Shown here: one piece after another, positions 5,848 through 5,921 of the stretch
How positions within the stretch are numbered: the stretch's first letter is position 1
Layout: each line of letters starts with the position of its first letter
Origin: Chlorobiaceae bacterium
Lineage (GTDB): Bacteria > Bacteroidota > Chlorobiia > Chlorobiales > Chlorobiaceae
Assembly: GCA_013336025.1 (NCBI GenBank)
Contig: JAAXUM010000120.1
Location: 1-5,921 of the forward strand
DNA: 5,921 nucleotides
Direction of reading: 5' to 3'
Made by a program: the position numbers and the translations under genes
The notes under the pieces: generated by a model
Told to the model about the DNA's origin: nothing
Database searches by the model: none
The model's input: only the letters and a program-made list of their open reading frames with translations

Positions 5848-5921
5848 TTAGAGCTGCAGGATTGATCGGTAAGTTTGCTTTTTTTTATTCGAAAGTGTTT
5901 CCTTAATACGCCTGATTTCCA
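5848..5921 (-). CDS. Possible 3' end of another minus-strand gene (partial, right edge)
   Basis: Reading leftward from the right edge, one minus-strand frame gives 23 residues, beginning EIRRIKETLSNKKKQ and ending SILQL, before a TAA stop at 5848-5850. The stretch is charged and could be an amphipathic helical C-terminus, which fits a gene end placed just before the helicase promoter region. It is too short to identify. A second minus-strand frame stays open further, to a TAG near 5770, but reads through an AT repeat rich in Tyr and Ile codons and looks less protein-like. Neither is proven to be coding. Confidence 0.3.
   Translation of the reverse strand, partial: EIRRIKETLSNKKKQTYRSILQL

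Overview
The window holds three intact genes, all on the minus strand: a Prc/Tsp-type periplasmic protease, a small exported protein with an Lcl/DUF1566-like domain, and an RhlE-type DEAD-box RNA helicase. At the left end, on the plus strand, lie the 3' end of an unidentified gene and the remains of a chromosomal toxin-antitoxin module. A further minus-strand gene may just enter the window at the right edge. The full-length Prc with an export signal points to a Gram-negative (diderm) bacterium. Weak or absent Shine-Dalgarno sequences before all three main genes and the overall style of the proteins suggest the Chlorobi/Bacteroidetes group, perhaps a green sulfur bacterium. That placement is an impression, not a demonstration.

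Layout. Positions 2-229 (+): the 3' end of an open frame that runs in from the left edge. Positions 251-358 (+): a possible relic of a HigB/RelE-type toxin. Positions 367-658 (+): an antitoxin gene of the HI1420 family, split by one extra A in a run of eight A. Positions 700-2742 (-): prc, convergent with the antitoxin. Positions 2941-2985: a strong minus-strand terminator. Positions 3080-3703 (-): the exported Lcl-like protein. Positions 3704-4353: 650 bases without a convincing gene but with several inverted repeats, the best a perfect 14-bp one. Positions 4354-5610 (-): the helicase. Positions 5611-5847: its upstream region. Positions 5848-5921 (-): perhaps the last codons of another gene.

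The three minus-strand genes do not look like one operon. They are separated by 337 and 650 bases, and a strong terminator sits between the Lcl-like gene and prc. Their roles (envelope protein turnover, an exported protein of unknown function, RNA remodelling) have no evident common pathway. The left end looks like accessory DNA in decay: a toxin reduced to a C-terminal fragment next to an antitoxin that is whole apart from a one-base frameshift. I saw no CRISPR array, tRNA, rRNA, insertion sequence or clear new system. The most rewarding point is the frameshift inside the helix-turn-helix of the antitoxin.
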